A DNA stretch of 64,000 bases from Deltaproteobacteria bacterium UBA5205 (GTDB taxonomy: Bacteria; Desulfobacterota; Syntrophorhabdia; Syntrophorhabdales; Syntrophorhabdaceae): positions 34,642 through 98,641 of the forward strand of contig DHVP01000036.1 of assembly GCA_002412715.1 (NCBI GenBank), read 5' to 3'. The notes below the pieces were generated by a model. The model had not been told where the DNA came from. It ran no database searches and was given only the letters and a program-made list of their open reading frames with translations. Each line of letters begins with the position of its first letter. The stretch's first letter is position 1. The position numbers and the translations under genes were made by a program. Shown here piece by piece: positions 1 through 8,200 of the stretch.

Positions 1-908
1 GCCTTCTCGGTTATGATCTGCCCGCACAGATCCTGGGGACGAACATTGCAGACCATTATCCTGAAAACACGGGCGTCCTTCTTCTCGAAGAACTGCATGC
101 AAAGGGCATCACCAGGGATTTTGAGATTGTCTTTACGAGGCGCGACGGGACCCGGAGGATAGGTGCCACTTACGCGCGCGCAGATCGCGATGAGAATGGG
201 AAATTTGTTAGGATCCAGGGTTTGCTGAATGATATTACCGAACAGAAAGAGATCGAAAAGGAGCGCAGGCGGGCGGAGGAGGCGCACAGAAGGTTTGTCG
301 AAGCCCAGTTGGAAACTCTGAGATACCAGATTAATCCCCATTTTCTTTTCAATGTGCTCAATTCACTCGATGCCCTTTCGAAAAGCGATCCCGGGCGGAT
401 CGCGGAGCTTATCAGGCAGCTTTCCCGTTACCTGCGTTCCACCCTTTCCTCCAGGGAATCCGGCATGGTTTCCCTTGCCCGGGAGATGAGCGTTATCGAA
501 AGCTATCTCAAACTCGAAAAGGTGCGTTTTGAGGATGATCTTGCCATTTCCATCAATGTGTCCGAGGAAATCGGCGATACGATGATACCGGAGCTTTTGA
601 TTCAGCCCATCGTCGAAAATGCCGTCAAACATGGGATGAAGACCTCTCCTGCCCCGCTCGAGGTCGACGTAGCGTGCATAGCGGCGGGAGACTTTGCCAG
701 AATTGAAGTCTCCAATACAGGTCAGTGGGTCTGTGGGGACGCAGGGGGGTTCCGGGGGACGGGCGGCCTCGGGCTCGAAAATATACGCAAGAGATTGGAT
801 CTTACCTATGGCGACCGCTATCGTCTGAACATCGGCGAGAGCGGAGGCAGGGTGATCGTTGCCGTCGAAATCCCGCGGGAAGGAGAAAAGAATGAAGAAA
901 GATTCTGA
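1..908 (+). CDS. PAS domain-containing LytS-type sensor histidine kinase (5' end outside window)
   Basis: The reading frame is open from base 3, so the gene begins upstream; about 301 residues are visible. The first 75 or so residues look like the end of a PAS domain, closing with the usual LNDITEQKE linker. A short coiled coil follows, then the His_kinase (LytS/YehU) phosphoacceptor motif QINPHFLFN with its histidine at base 339. The N box PIVENAVKHG and the G box GTGGLGLENI form the ATPase domain. No membrane segment is visible in the remaining part. The gene overlaps the LytTR regulator downstream by 17 bases, so the two form a translationally coupled two-component pair. The input signal is unknown because the N-terminus is missing. 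Confidence 0.9.
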   Translation, partial: LLGYDLPAQILGTNIADHYPENTGVLLLEELHAKGITRDFEIVFTRRDGTRRIGATYARADRDENGKFVRIQGLLNDITEQKEIEKERRRAEEAHRRFVEAQLETLRYQINPHFLFNVLNSLDALSKSDPGRIAELIRQLSRYLRSTLSSRESGMVSLAREMSVIESYLKLEKVRFEDDLAISINVSEEIGDTMIPELLIQPIVENAVKHGMKTSPAPLEVDVACIAAGDFARIEVSNTGQWVCGDAGGFRGTGGLGLENIRKRLDLTYGDRYRLNIGESGGRVIVAVEIPREGEKNEERF

Positions 909-1686
909 TCAGGAAATCCGGGCCCTCATAGTGGATGATGAAAGGCTGGCACGTGAGAATCTTAAGAGTCTCCTGAAAGACCAGTGGGACATCAGGATCG
1001 CCGGAGAGGCGAGAAACGCTGCCGAGGCGGAAAGGATGATCGCCGAACTGCATCCGAACCTTGTATTTCTCGACATCCAGATGCCTGGAGGCTCCGGCTT
1101 TGATCTGCTGGAACGCCTGGAAGACCCTCCTTCCATTATCTTCATAACTGCCTATGACCAGTATGCCATACGGGCATTCGAAGTCAATGCCATCGATTAC
1201 CTCCTGAAGCCCATCGACCCCGAACGTCTTCGGGCCGCGCTCAGGAGGGCCGTATTCCGTCTGCCGTCATTCGACCCGTCCGGAGAGGTGTTTTCCGGCG
1301 CCGACCAGGTCTTCCTGAACACAGGGAAAAAGGCCACCTTTGTATCGGTCGGTAATATCGTTGCCGTCTTCGCAGAAAGAAACTACACCAACGTTTTTAA
1401 TATACAGGGCGAACGTTTCATGGTGCGCTCTTCGCTCAGGGACTGGGAGAGACGGCTTCCCGAGGACGTGTTTGTGGCCCTCGATCGCTCGACGATCATC
1501 AACACAAATCATATTGAGCTCTGGACGCTCCATAGCAGAAAGGCCGTACTTCGCATGACCGGTCTTCCGGAACCTATTGAGCTGGGGAGGGCGGCATACA
1601 CTCGGTTTAAGGAACGAGTCATCGCCCCACGGGCCAGAATCAGAACCCGAAAAGCAAAAACAGGCCAGGGAGAAGACCAGGAATAG
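892..1686 (+). CDS. LytTR-family response regulator
   Basis: A 264-residue DNA-binding response regulator. The receiver domain covers residues 9-125, with acidic pocket DD at 15-16, phosphoacceptor Asp61 in FLDIQMPG and the conserved lysine in DYLLKPID. A LytTR domain fills residues 150-255 (RSSLRDWERRLP, DRSTIINTNHIE). The ATG at 892 is chosen over an in-frame ATG at 859 because AAGGAG lies at 880-885, seven bases upstream, and receiver domains normally begin close to this point. The start lies inside the upstream kinase gene, giving strong coupling. LytTR regulators usually bind direct repeats upstream of envelope or exopolysaccharide genes. The targets cannot be read here. Confidence 0.93.
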   Translation: MKKDSDQEIRALIVDDERLARENLKSLLKDQWDIRIAGEARNAAEAERMIAELHPNLVFLDIQMPGGSGFDLLERLEDPPSIIFITAYDQYAIRAFEVNAIDYLLKPIDPERLRAALRRAVFRLPSFDPSGEVFSGADQVFLNTGKKATFVSVGNIVAVFAERNYTNVFNIQGERFMVRSSLRDWERRLPEDVFVALDRSTIINTNHIELWTLHSRKAVLRMTGLPEPIELGRAAYTRFKERVIAPRARIRTRKAKTGQGEDQE

Positions 1687-1829
1687 GTTTTCAAACGATT
1701 AACACCCCTTCCCCTTGAAATGGTCGGTTGAGCACTATGGTTGGCACGATGGTCCACTGTTGTCATCGACATGGGAATTCATCTTGTAGAATCATTTCTA
1801 ACAAACCCCTGTAGTCGCATCATTCCACC

Positions 1830-1877
1830 AAGGCCGGGACATTTAAGACATAATGTGTTTGCAAAAGTCCCGGCCTT
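1830..1877. repeat. Inverted repeat, 11-bp perfect stem
   Basis: AAGGCCGGGAC at 1830-1840 pairs with GTCCCGGCCTT at 1867-1877 across a 26-base loop. The loop can extend the stem weakly (ACAT with ATGT). It lies 145 bases after the LytTR gene. The 3' flank on the plus strand is only mildly T-rich (TTTCAATTT), so it is at best a weak terminator. The stem core resembles that of the second hairpin at 2057-2100. Confidence 0.6.
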
Positions 1878-2056
1878 TCAATTTCAACACGTGCGTTTCC
1901 GGAACAAGAAGTTGATCCTGATTGCTGCGAATCAGGGCTTTTCGAAGTACCTGCGCTTGGTCACAGATTGGGACAGCTTTGTCCCTCTTCTCTCCACCTC
2001 ATTTAAGCAATTGGATAGAATCGAAAACGCAAACCCCAAGCTTCATCATCCCAATA

Positions 2057-2100
2057 AAGCCGGGGCATCATTACCGGGGGGGGAATGGATGTCCCGGCTT
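2057..2100. repeat. Inverted repeat, 12-bp stem with one G-T pair
   Basis: AAGCCGGGGCAT at 2057-2068 pairs with ATGTCCCGGCTT at 2089-2100 around a 20-base loop containing a G9 run. It is related in sequence to the hairpin at 1830-1877 (GCCGGG arms). No T-run follows, so it does not look like a standard terminator. Confidence 0.55.
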
Positions 2101-2272
2101 CCTCTGAACCAATAGGGTCTGTCCGCAACCTCTTGAGACCGAGTATACATCCGATATTCTTTTGGCATGATTGCCCCAGCGACCGGTCGATTCAGCACAT
2201 AGCCATCCCCGGGGATACGGCTATTCCATAGAATTACATCAATACAACCTATCTCTATCCGGGAGGCGCAAA

Positions 2273-2455
2273 ATGTTGAACCTGTGTTTGAAGAACGGCA
2301 AAACTAAATGGGTCAACAGGCAGGAAGCCAGGCTGCTTCAGAAGCAGGGGCAGATCGTCTGCGTTCTTGACATGGTCGACGACGACCCTGAGAACCCCTA
2401 TTATTGCAGCATCAGAAATGGTTTTTGCATCGCCGATACATCATTTATCAGTTAA
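2273..2455 (+). CDS. Small hypothetical protein, 60 aa
   Basis: A short frame encoding a 60-residue soluble protein that starts MLNLCLKNGKTKWVNRQEA. A good ribosome-binding site (GGGAGG, 2261-2266) lies seven bases before the ATG, which is why this start is preferred to in-frame codons further upstream. The N-terminal half is basic; the C-terminal half has an acidic DMVDDDPENP stretch and ends in an aromatic and cysteine-containing tail (PYYCSIRNGFC). There is no signal peptide or membrane segment and no family is recognised. It precedes another small orphan at 2575 and could share a transcript with it. Confidence 0.6.
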   Translation: MLNLCLKNGKTKWVNRQEARLLQKQGQIVCVLDMVDDDPENPYYCSIRNGFCIADTSFIS

Positions 2456-2535
2456 GCGGCGCAGTCGTCGGGTTTGAGGCGGTGCGGCCAATATATCATT
2501 GCTTGACGGGCTTACGTTAATGACAGCAGCTACCG

Positions 2536-2555
2536 GCCGGCCGGATCCGGCCGGC
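2536..2555. repeat. 20-bp perfect palindrome
   Basis: A perfect palindrome of 20 bases centred between 2545 and 2546, built of CCGG blocks around GGATCC. It lies in the 119-base gap between the two small genes, 20 bases before the second start. With no loop it would form only a poor hairpin, so a dimeric protein-binding site is as likely as an RNA structure. Confidence 0.6.
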
Positions 2556-2574
2556 GGGCCTCGGGGGAGTTCGG

Positions 2575-2763
2575 ATGGAAGTAAGAGCAAAGGAGAATGT
2601 AGTATTTCTCGGACTTCAAAAAATTCCGCAGGGAGGGGCGCTGGTGCTGGTAAACAACCAGAGCGGCAGCACTGTTACGTATGATCCCGGCAGACACAAC
2701 ATTATCAACATGGACGGGTACGTCCGTCTTGTGCTGGGCATCCTTGCCGGCAACAAGTCTTAA
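2575..2763 (+). CDS. Small hypothetical protein, 62 aa
   Basis: A 62-residue frame beginning MEVRAKENVVFLGLQKIPQ. A GGGGGAG tract at 2562-2568 could serve as ribosome-binding site, six bases before the ATG. The translation alternates hydrophobic and polar residues (VVFLGL, ALVLVNN, STVTYDPG, YVRLVLGIL), which suggests a small all-beta fold. No family is recognised. Its stop codon overlaps the stop of the convergent cobA-hemD gene by four bases. Coding status is plausible because of the composition and ribosome-binding site, but unproven. Confidence 0.5.
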   Translation: MEVRAKENVVFLGLQKIPQGGALVLVNNQSGSTVTYDPGRHNIINMDGYVRLVLGILAGNKS

Positions 2764-4265
2764 AGCTGATCGGCTTCTTTTTCCGGTTGAAAGTGGCTCT
2801 CAACAGCGCTCACAAGTCCGGGAATATCTGAGCGTCTGGCTTCAATATCAACCTTAATGCCTGACTTTATCAGCGTTGCAGTGGTAATGGGGCCTATGGA
2901 TGCGATTACCTTGTCCTTCAATATTTCCTTACCATAAAGCAGAATAAAATTATTCACCGTCGATGAACTCGTAAAGGTAAAGACATCGAGATCCTCGGGA
3001 AGCGATGCCGCAGGCGACGGAACGGTCGCCCTGTAGATGGGTACGACGCTGCAGCTGCCGCCGTTTTGCCTGATATGCCGGATGATGATATCACGGGCCT
3101 GTTCGGCACGAGGGATGAGGAAGTTTTTTCCTGAGACACCAAAGGTGTCAAGGACGGAGACGACCCCTTCCGATGTGAATTGTTCAGGAACAAGATCGGC
3201 CTTTATACCGTACACCGCAAGGTGTGCGGCGGTTGCCCCGCCTATCGCAATGACAGTAATGCCGCTCAAGGCACGGGCGTCCTTGCCCGATCCCCGCATG
3301 TGTGCAAAAAAGATAGAAGCCCCGTTGACGCTCGTGAAAATGATGGCGTCATATGTGGAGATCCTGTCAATGGCTGTGCGGAGCCGTGTATTGGGAACGA
3401 TAGGTTCGATATCGATCGTGGGAAGGTAAACAGGTTCGGCACCCCTGTCCAGGAGGAGTTCGCCGAATCTTCGGGACTGGTGTTCCGAACGCGTCACAGC
3501 AATTTTCTTGCCGAAGAGAGGTTTTTGTTCGAACCAGTTGAGCGTTTCCCTGAGCTGAATGACATCGCCGACAACTATTATGCCAGGCGGTTTGAGTCCC
3601 ATCCTTCGAACCTCACCGGCGATAGTTGCCAGTGTGCCGGTTGCGACCTTTTGTGCGGGAAGGGTGCCCGAACGGATGACGCAGGCAGGCGTATCGGGAT
3701 GCTTGCCTTCATCGATAAGCCTTTTCGCAATGTCACGAAGGTTCTTCATACCCATGAGAAACACGAGCGTATCGGGCCCCGATGCCAGTTCGTGCCAGTT
3801 GATGGATGATTCAGCCTTCTTTTCGTCCTCATGACCCGTTATGAAAGCAACAGTGGAGGCGTGATCCCGATGGGTCAGGGGTATGCCCGCGTAAGCCGGA
3901 ACGGATATCGCCGACGTTACGCCCGGTACTATCTCGAAGGATATTCCGTTCATGGCAAGGTGCTGTGCCTCTTCGCCGCCGCGGCCGAAGATAAAGGGGT
4001 CCCCGCCTTTAAGGCGCACCACGATCTTGTTGTCCCTGGCTTTTTCTGAAAGGAGGGAGTTGATCCGCGTTTGCGGAAGCTCATGGCGGGAGGCCTTTTT
4101 CCCCGCATATACAATCTCAGCCCCGGCCCGTGCGAACTCGAGAAATCCCTTGTTTACAAGATTATCGTAGACGATCACATCGGCGCGCCGGATAAGCTCG
4201 AGACCCCTCATGGTAATGAGCTTAATGTCCCCCGGACCTGCGCCTACGAGATAAACTTTACCCAT
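2760..4265 (-). CDS. cobA-hemD: Uroporphyrinogen-III C-methyltransferase / uroporphyrinogen-III synthase fusion
   Basis: A 501-residue bifunctional tetrapyrrole enzyme. Residues 1-245 are the SAM-dependent methyltransferase (VYLVGAGPGD near the N-terminus, RLKGGDPFIFGRGGEE, and GVTSAISVPAYAGIPLTHR), which makes precorrin-2. Residues 255-500 are the uroporphyrinogen-III synthase HemD (KIAVTRSEHQSRRF, IIFTSVNGASIFF, TFTSSSTVNNF). Such fusions are common in Desulfobacterota and Firmicutes and channel hydroxymethylbilane towards sirohaem or cobalamin. The ATG at 4265 is preferred to an in-frame TTG at 4301, because that TTG is part of a -35 box and the methyltransferase domain starts directly at 4265. 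The mRNA would then be leaderless. The 3' end overlaps a convergent small gene by four bases. The gene follows nikR in the same direction. Confidence 0.95.
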   Translation of the reverse strand: MGKVYLVGAGPGDIKLITMRGLELIRRADVIVYDNLVNKGFLEFARAGAEIVYAGKKASRHELPQTRINSLLSEKARDNKIVVRLKGGDPFIFGRGGEEAQHLAMNGISFEIVPGVTSAISVPAYAGIPLTHRDHASTVAFITGHEDEKKAESSINWHELASGPDTLVFLMGMKNLRDIAKRLIDEGKHPDTPACVIRSGTLPAQKVATGTLATIAGEVRRMGLKPPGIIVVGDVIQLRETLNWFEQKPLFGKKIAVTRSEHQSRRFGELLLDRGAEPVYLPTIDIEPIVPNTRLRTAIDRISTYDAIIFTSVNGASIFFAHMRGSGKDARALSGITVIAIGGATAAHLAVYGIKADLVPEQFTSEGVVSVLDTFGVSGKNFLIPRAEQARDIIIRHIRQNGGSCSVVPIYRATVPSPAASLPEDLDVFTFTSSSTVNNFILLYGKEILKDKVIASIGPITTATLIKSGIKVDIEARRSDIPGLVSAVESHFQPEKEADQL

Positions 4266-4301
4266 GCGAACATTATACGAATTGTAGCCGGGTTTGTTCA
4301 A
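4266..4301 (-). promoter_or_regulatory. Sigma-70 promoter giving a probably leaderless cobA-hemD mRNA
   Basis: On the minus strand TTGAAC (4301-4296) and TATAAT (4277-4272) are separated by 18 bases. Transcription from such a promoter would begin about six or seven bases past the -10 box, that is at or next to the A of the ATG at 4265. No Shine-Dalgarno sequence precedes that ATG. This gives cobA-hemD its own promoter independent of nikR. Confidence 0.7.
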
Positions 4302-4318
4302 GAGATAAGGATAAGGGC

Positions 4319-4732
4319 TTATATGCCCTTACCTGTGCTGGACATGCTAAGCGTGCAGTGCTTTATACCCTTGATCGATCTGAGCATTTCGGCCAGTCTT
4401 TTGACGTCCTCCGGCTTGCCCCTTACGGCGACAATCTCGAGGCAATTACTGTGATCCAGGTGGACGTGCTGCGTGGATATTATGACGTGTTGTGAATCGT
4501 GCTGGAGATCTGTTATCTTGTTAAGCAGTTCCCGGTGGTGATGATCGTAGATAAGAGTTATCGCGCCGGCAACTTCGCCCCCGGCTTCCCACTCTTTCGC
4601 GACAAGCTCCTGGCGTATAAGATCGCGAAACGCCTCCGAGCGATTGGAATAGTTCTTTTCCCGGATCAGTTGATCGAACTTCCTGAGTAGTTCGCTGTCA
4701 AGCGAGACGCCGAATCGTATCAAACCGGACAT
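4319..4732 (-). CDS. nikR: Nickel-responsive transcriptional regulator NikR
   Basis: A 137-residue regulator of standard NikR length. Residues 1-50 form the ribbon-helix-helix DNA-binding domain (LIRFGVSLDSELLRKFDQL, YSNRSEAFRDLIR). Residues 55-135 form the ACT-like nickel-binding domain. The four high-affinity nickel ligands of the family are all present: His78, His89, His91 and Cys97 (in QHVHLDHSNC). It should repress nickel uptake, or control hydrogenase or urease genes, when nickel is plentiful. No nickel transporter is adjacent, so the target is elsewhere. The gene has its own weak promoter and a GAGGG ribosome-binding site before the ATG. Confidence 0.96.
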   Translation of the reverse strand: MSGLIRFGVSLDSELLRKFDQLIREKNYSNRSEAFRDLIRQELVAKEWEAGGEVAGAITLIYDHHHRELLNKITDLQHDSQHVIISTQHVHLDHSNCLEIVAVRGKPEDVKRLAEMLRSIKGIKHCTLSMSSTGKGI

Positions 4733-4761
4733 AATCCCTCACCGTATCACGTTGTTTCCCA

Positions 4762-4790
4762 AGGGTAGCACAGACGGATGGGAGAGTCAA
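4762..4790 (-). promoter_or_regulatory. Possible nikR promoter
   Basis: On the minus strand TTGACT (4790-4785), a 17-base spacer, and TACCCT (4767-4762) preceded by TG (extended -10). The -35 is near consensus and the -10 is poor. The position, about 30 bases before the nikR start, is right. No clear NikR-type operator (GTATGA-N16-TCATAC) was seen here. Confidence 0.35.
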
Positions 4791-4796
4791 TGAAGC

Positions 4797-4952
4797 GGGG
4801 TAATGGGGAATGGGTAATAGGGAATGGGTTATGGGTCACTGCTGTCCAAGATAATCCATGTCCCGGACTGCTTTCCTTATAAAGCAATGATCCAGGACAG
4901 GTAATCCCGCATTTCAAAACCAGGTTGCCGTATCTCGCAGTTCGTCATTCCG
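4797..4952. repeat. Dispersed intergenic repeat, copy A (inverted copy at 49.7 kb)
   Basis: This stretch matches the reverse complement of 49733-49882 along its whole length, with scattered substitutions and small indels. It begins with degenerate heptamers of the GGGTAAT type, continues through a CTGCTGTCCAAGATAATCC core, and ends at a GTCATTCCGGCGAAGGCCGG motif. It lies in the 520-base gap between nikR and the macroglobulin gene and carries no open frame. Confidence 0.8.
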
Positions 4953-5062
4953 GCGAAGGCCGGTGTCTTCACTCGCGTAAGCGACAACCAGGAGAGAGAT
5001 GGATCAGAGATTACTGTGCAAGGTAACGGGATTCCGACCGTTGCAGCAGGTCTGTTTCTTCC

Positions 5063-5091
5063 TTGAAAACGGGTCTTCTTTCTTATAGTAT
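5063..5091 (+). promoter_or_regulatory. Candidate promoter for the macroglobulin-pbpC operon
   Basis: TTGAAA (5063-5068), a 17-base spacer and TAGTAT (5086-5091), about 160 bases upstream of the macroglobulin start. The implied leader is long and contains the terminator-like hairpin at 5154-5189. Confidence 0.4.
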
Positions 5092-5153
5092 TGATAAAAT
5101 GAAGCGGGGGAAGGGAAGCGACGGCCCCGGAGCATCATGGCCTGTCGATAGGC

Positions 5154-5189
5154 CCCGCAGGTTTCAGAGGTCCTGCGGGAACTGTTTTT
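5154..5189 (+). terminator. Terminator-like hairpin in the leader (possible attenuator)
   Basis: CCCGCAGG (5154-5161) pairs with CCTGCGGG (5172-5179) around a ten-base loop, followed by AACTG and five T residues. An alternative pairing GGGAA with TTCCC directly downstream would compete with the stem. Its place in the leader, about 60 bases before the coding start, suggests attenuation or simply the terminator of a short upstream transcript. Confidence 0.45.
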
Positions 5190-5250
5190 CCCGCCGCCGT
5201 CACCGTTGATCTTTATCTCATTATTCAGTTTTGATCGAGGAGGAAGGGGT

Positions 5251-8200
5251 ATGCTGAGAAAGGTTGTTCCTGTTCTATTCATGTTGGCCATGCTGGTTGG
5301 CTTCACGGGTAATGCGAGAGGCGCTGCGGTCGAATTATTCTCACCGGAAGGAACGGTAAAGGATATCCGGCAGGTTACAGCCCGCTTTACGGATCAGATG
5401 GTGGCATTCGGCGATCCCCGCACCGCTGACCCCTTCACAGTTCACTGTTCTGAAAAGGGCAAAGGCCGTTGGATAGACGGGAAGAACTGGTCCTTCGATT
5501 TTGACAGGGCACTCCCGGCGGGAGTTGGCTGCACTTTCACTCTCAAGCAGAATTTGAAGAGCCTGTCGGGTGCCGCGGTCACCGGAAGAAAGACCTTTTC
5601 GTTCAATACCGGCGGTCCTTTGGTCCTTGAGACGGAGCCGTGGGAAGACGGCACCGAGATAGAGGAAAGGCAGACGTTTCTCTTCCGCCTCGATGCACCT
5701 GCCACGGACGCCTCGGTGATGAAGAGCGTGTCCTGTTCCATCGAAGGCATTCGTGAGCGCGTTGGTATACGGCTCGTGACGGGAGAGGAACGCAGGCAAA
5801 CTCTATCGGCCCTGCACGTTTCGAAGAAGAAGGAGGAGAACACCGTCCTGTTCCAGTGCAGGCAGGCCTTTCCTCCAAAGGCCAGGGTGAAGATCATATG
5901 GGGAAAAGGGGTCATGTCAAAAAGCGGCATGGCAACAACCAAAGACCAGGTGCTTTCATACCAGGCCCGCGGTCCCTTCACCGCCAGGCTGCGGTGTATG
6001 AAAGAGAGGCCTCAGGGCGGATGTATACCCTTGTCCCCCATGCGGCTCTTCTTCTCGGCGCCCATCCTGGAGAAGGAAGCGCGAAAGATCACAATCGGAA
6101 CTGATAAGAAGACGGGAAAAGAGACGACCTGGAAGGCAAAGACGGATCGCGAGGGAGACAGCGACGTTACGTACGTGGTCTTTGAAGGGCCTTTTCCGGA
6201 GAAAAGCCTGCTCAAGGTCCACATACCGGAGAACCTGAAGGACATTTCAGGACGTGCCCTTTCAAATGCAAACAAGTTCCCTCTTTCCGTCAACACCGAT
6301 ACCTATCCCGCGCTTGCCAAGTTCTCCGACAAGTTCGGCGTCATTGAATCAAAGGAAGGCGCCCTCCTGCCGGTCACAGTCAGGAATATAGAAGAAGAGA
6401 TAAAGACCTGGCTCGCCCGCGAAGATGGTGATCCACATCAGGGAAAGTCCTCCATCACACCAGGGCCGGCCGGGAAGACGACTGCCGGCAGGTCTGATGA
6501 AAAACCGGCGGCAATCCAGGGGGTAAAGGGCAGTGTCTACCAGGCGGAGGGTGACCAGTCTATAATAGAATGGCTCTACAAGCTCGACAATTCACCACGC
6601 GAACGGTCTCTTCTCAAGGGGACGAAGAAGGGCGAGGCGTTTTCGCTACCGAAACCGGGGGGAACAAAAGAATTCGAGGTGATCGGCATTCCTCTTCGCG
6701 AGCCCGGTTTCTATCTGGTTGAGATCGAAAGCCTCATGCTGGGAAAAAGGCTCCTCGAAAAGCCCGGACCGGTTTACGTGCCGGCCGCCGCGCTTGTGAC
6801 CAACATGGCGGCCCATTTTAAGTGGGGGAGGGAATCATCTCTCGTCTTCGTCACGGCCCTTGACAGCGGTGAACCCGTTCCCAACGCCTCTGTTACGGTC
6901 AGGGACTGCAAAGGCGGTCTTATCTGGCAGGGCGCTGCCGATGCCAACGGTATAGCCAGGATCGGCAGGCGCCTGCCCGATGCCGGGAGCCTGCCTCAAT
7001 GCCGTCGCGGCAAACAGGAAAAGGACCTTTATTACGAGTACTCACGGGTATTGTCGGGTATCACGGGCGGACTCTTCGTTTTTGCCCGGAGCGGTAAGGA
7101 TATGACCTTCACCCATTCGAGCTGGGATGACGGGATCGAGTCGTGGCGCTTTAACCTCCCCGAAAACTACAGCGACCGCAAAGAGGCTCTCATCGCCCAT
7201 ACGGTTTTTGACAGGACGCTGCTCAGGGCCGGCGAAACGGTCCATATGAAGCATTTTGTGAGGCAGCGCACCATGGACGGACTGTCCGTGCCGGCAAACC
7301 TGAAAGAAATCAAGGAAGCTGTCATCGTTCATGTGGGCAGTGACGAGAAGTATACGCTGGGGCTGACATGGAAAAACAACGGGACCGCCGACACTATATG
7401 GAAGATCCCCCCGGCGGCGAAGCTCGGAACATACAATGTCTACCTGAGAGAGGCACCTGCCCCAGGGAAACGGGCAGAAATACTGGACCTCTCGGGCTCC
7501 TTCAGGGTGGAGGAGTTCCGCGTACCCCTCATGCGCGGTCTTATCCGGGGCCCAAAGGAACCGGCTGTGAATGCTGGTTCCATCGATCTCGACGTTGATC
7601 TCAGGTACTTATCGGGCGGGGGAGCGTCCGATCATCCTGTCAAGATCCGGGCCGAACTGCAACAAAGAACGGTCTCCATCCCCGACTTTGACGATTTTAT
7701 CTTCTCTGCGGGGTCTGTCAGGACAGGGGTGGAAAGATTCGACGAGGGCGCCGACCGTTTCCGGGATGATGAAGATGCCGACGGCGAAGAAGACACCGAG
7801 GGGCCGCGGCAGGAGACCACGGACAGGTTCGGACAGCGCAAGGTGAGGCTCAAGACCATCGAACTCAATCTTGACAAGAACGGCACGGCGCGGACGACTC
7901 TCAAAGATCTGCCAAAGGCGGATGTACCAAGGGACATAGTGAGCGAACTTGAATTCAGGGACCCCAATGGTGAAGTACAGACAACATCCACCAGGGTACC
8001 CCTGTATCCGTCCCTGGTCCAGACAGGGCTTTACTCCAGCGGAGATTATCTTGGCGACACCCTGAAGTACCAGGTAGCGGTTCTCGATCTAAAGGGCAAA
8101 CCGGTGCAGGGGGCCGAGGTGAAGGTGAAACTTTACAAGCGGTCCACATACACCCATAGGCGAAGGATCACGGGGGGCTTCTATGCCTTCGAACACGCCA

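Larger units (their letters stand above)
1687..2272. other. Gene-free stretch with two hairpins
   Basis: About 590 bases without a convincing gene. Open frames here (for example 1741-2115) lack a ribosome-binding site and give low-complexity translations without a recognisable domain. The only clear structure is two GC-rich inverted repeats near 1830-1877 and 2057-2100, listed separately. No convincing promoter was found, though one must lie here for the small gene at 2273 unless it is read from upstream. Confidence 0.6.

Noticed and set aside
1741..2115. 124-codon open frame after the LytTR gene
   Set aside because: No ribosome-binding site, spans both hairpins, and the translation resembles no protein family.
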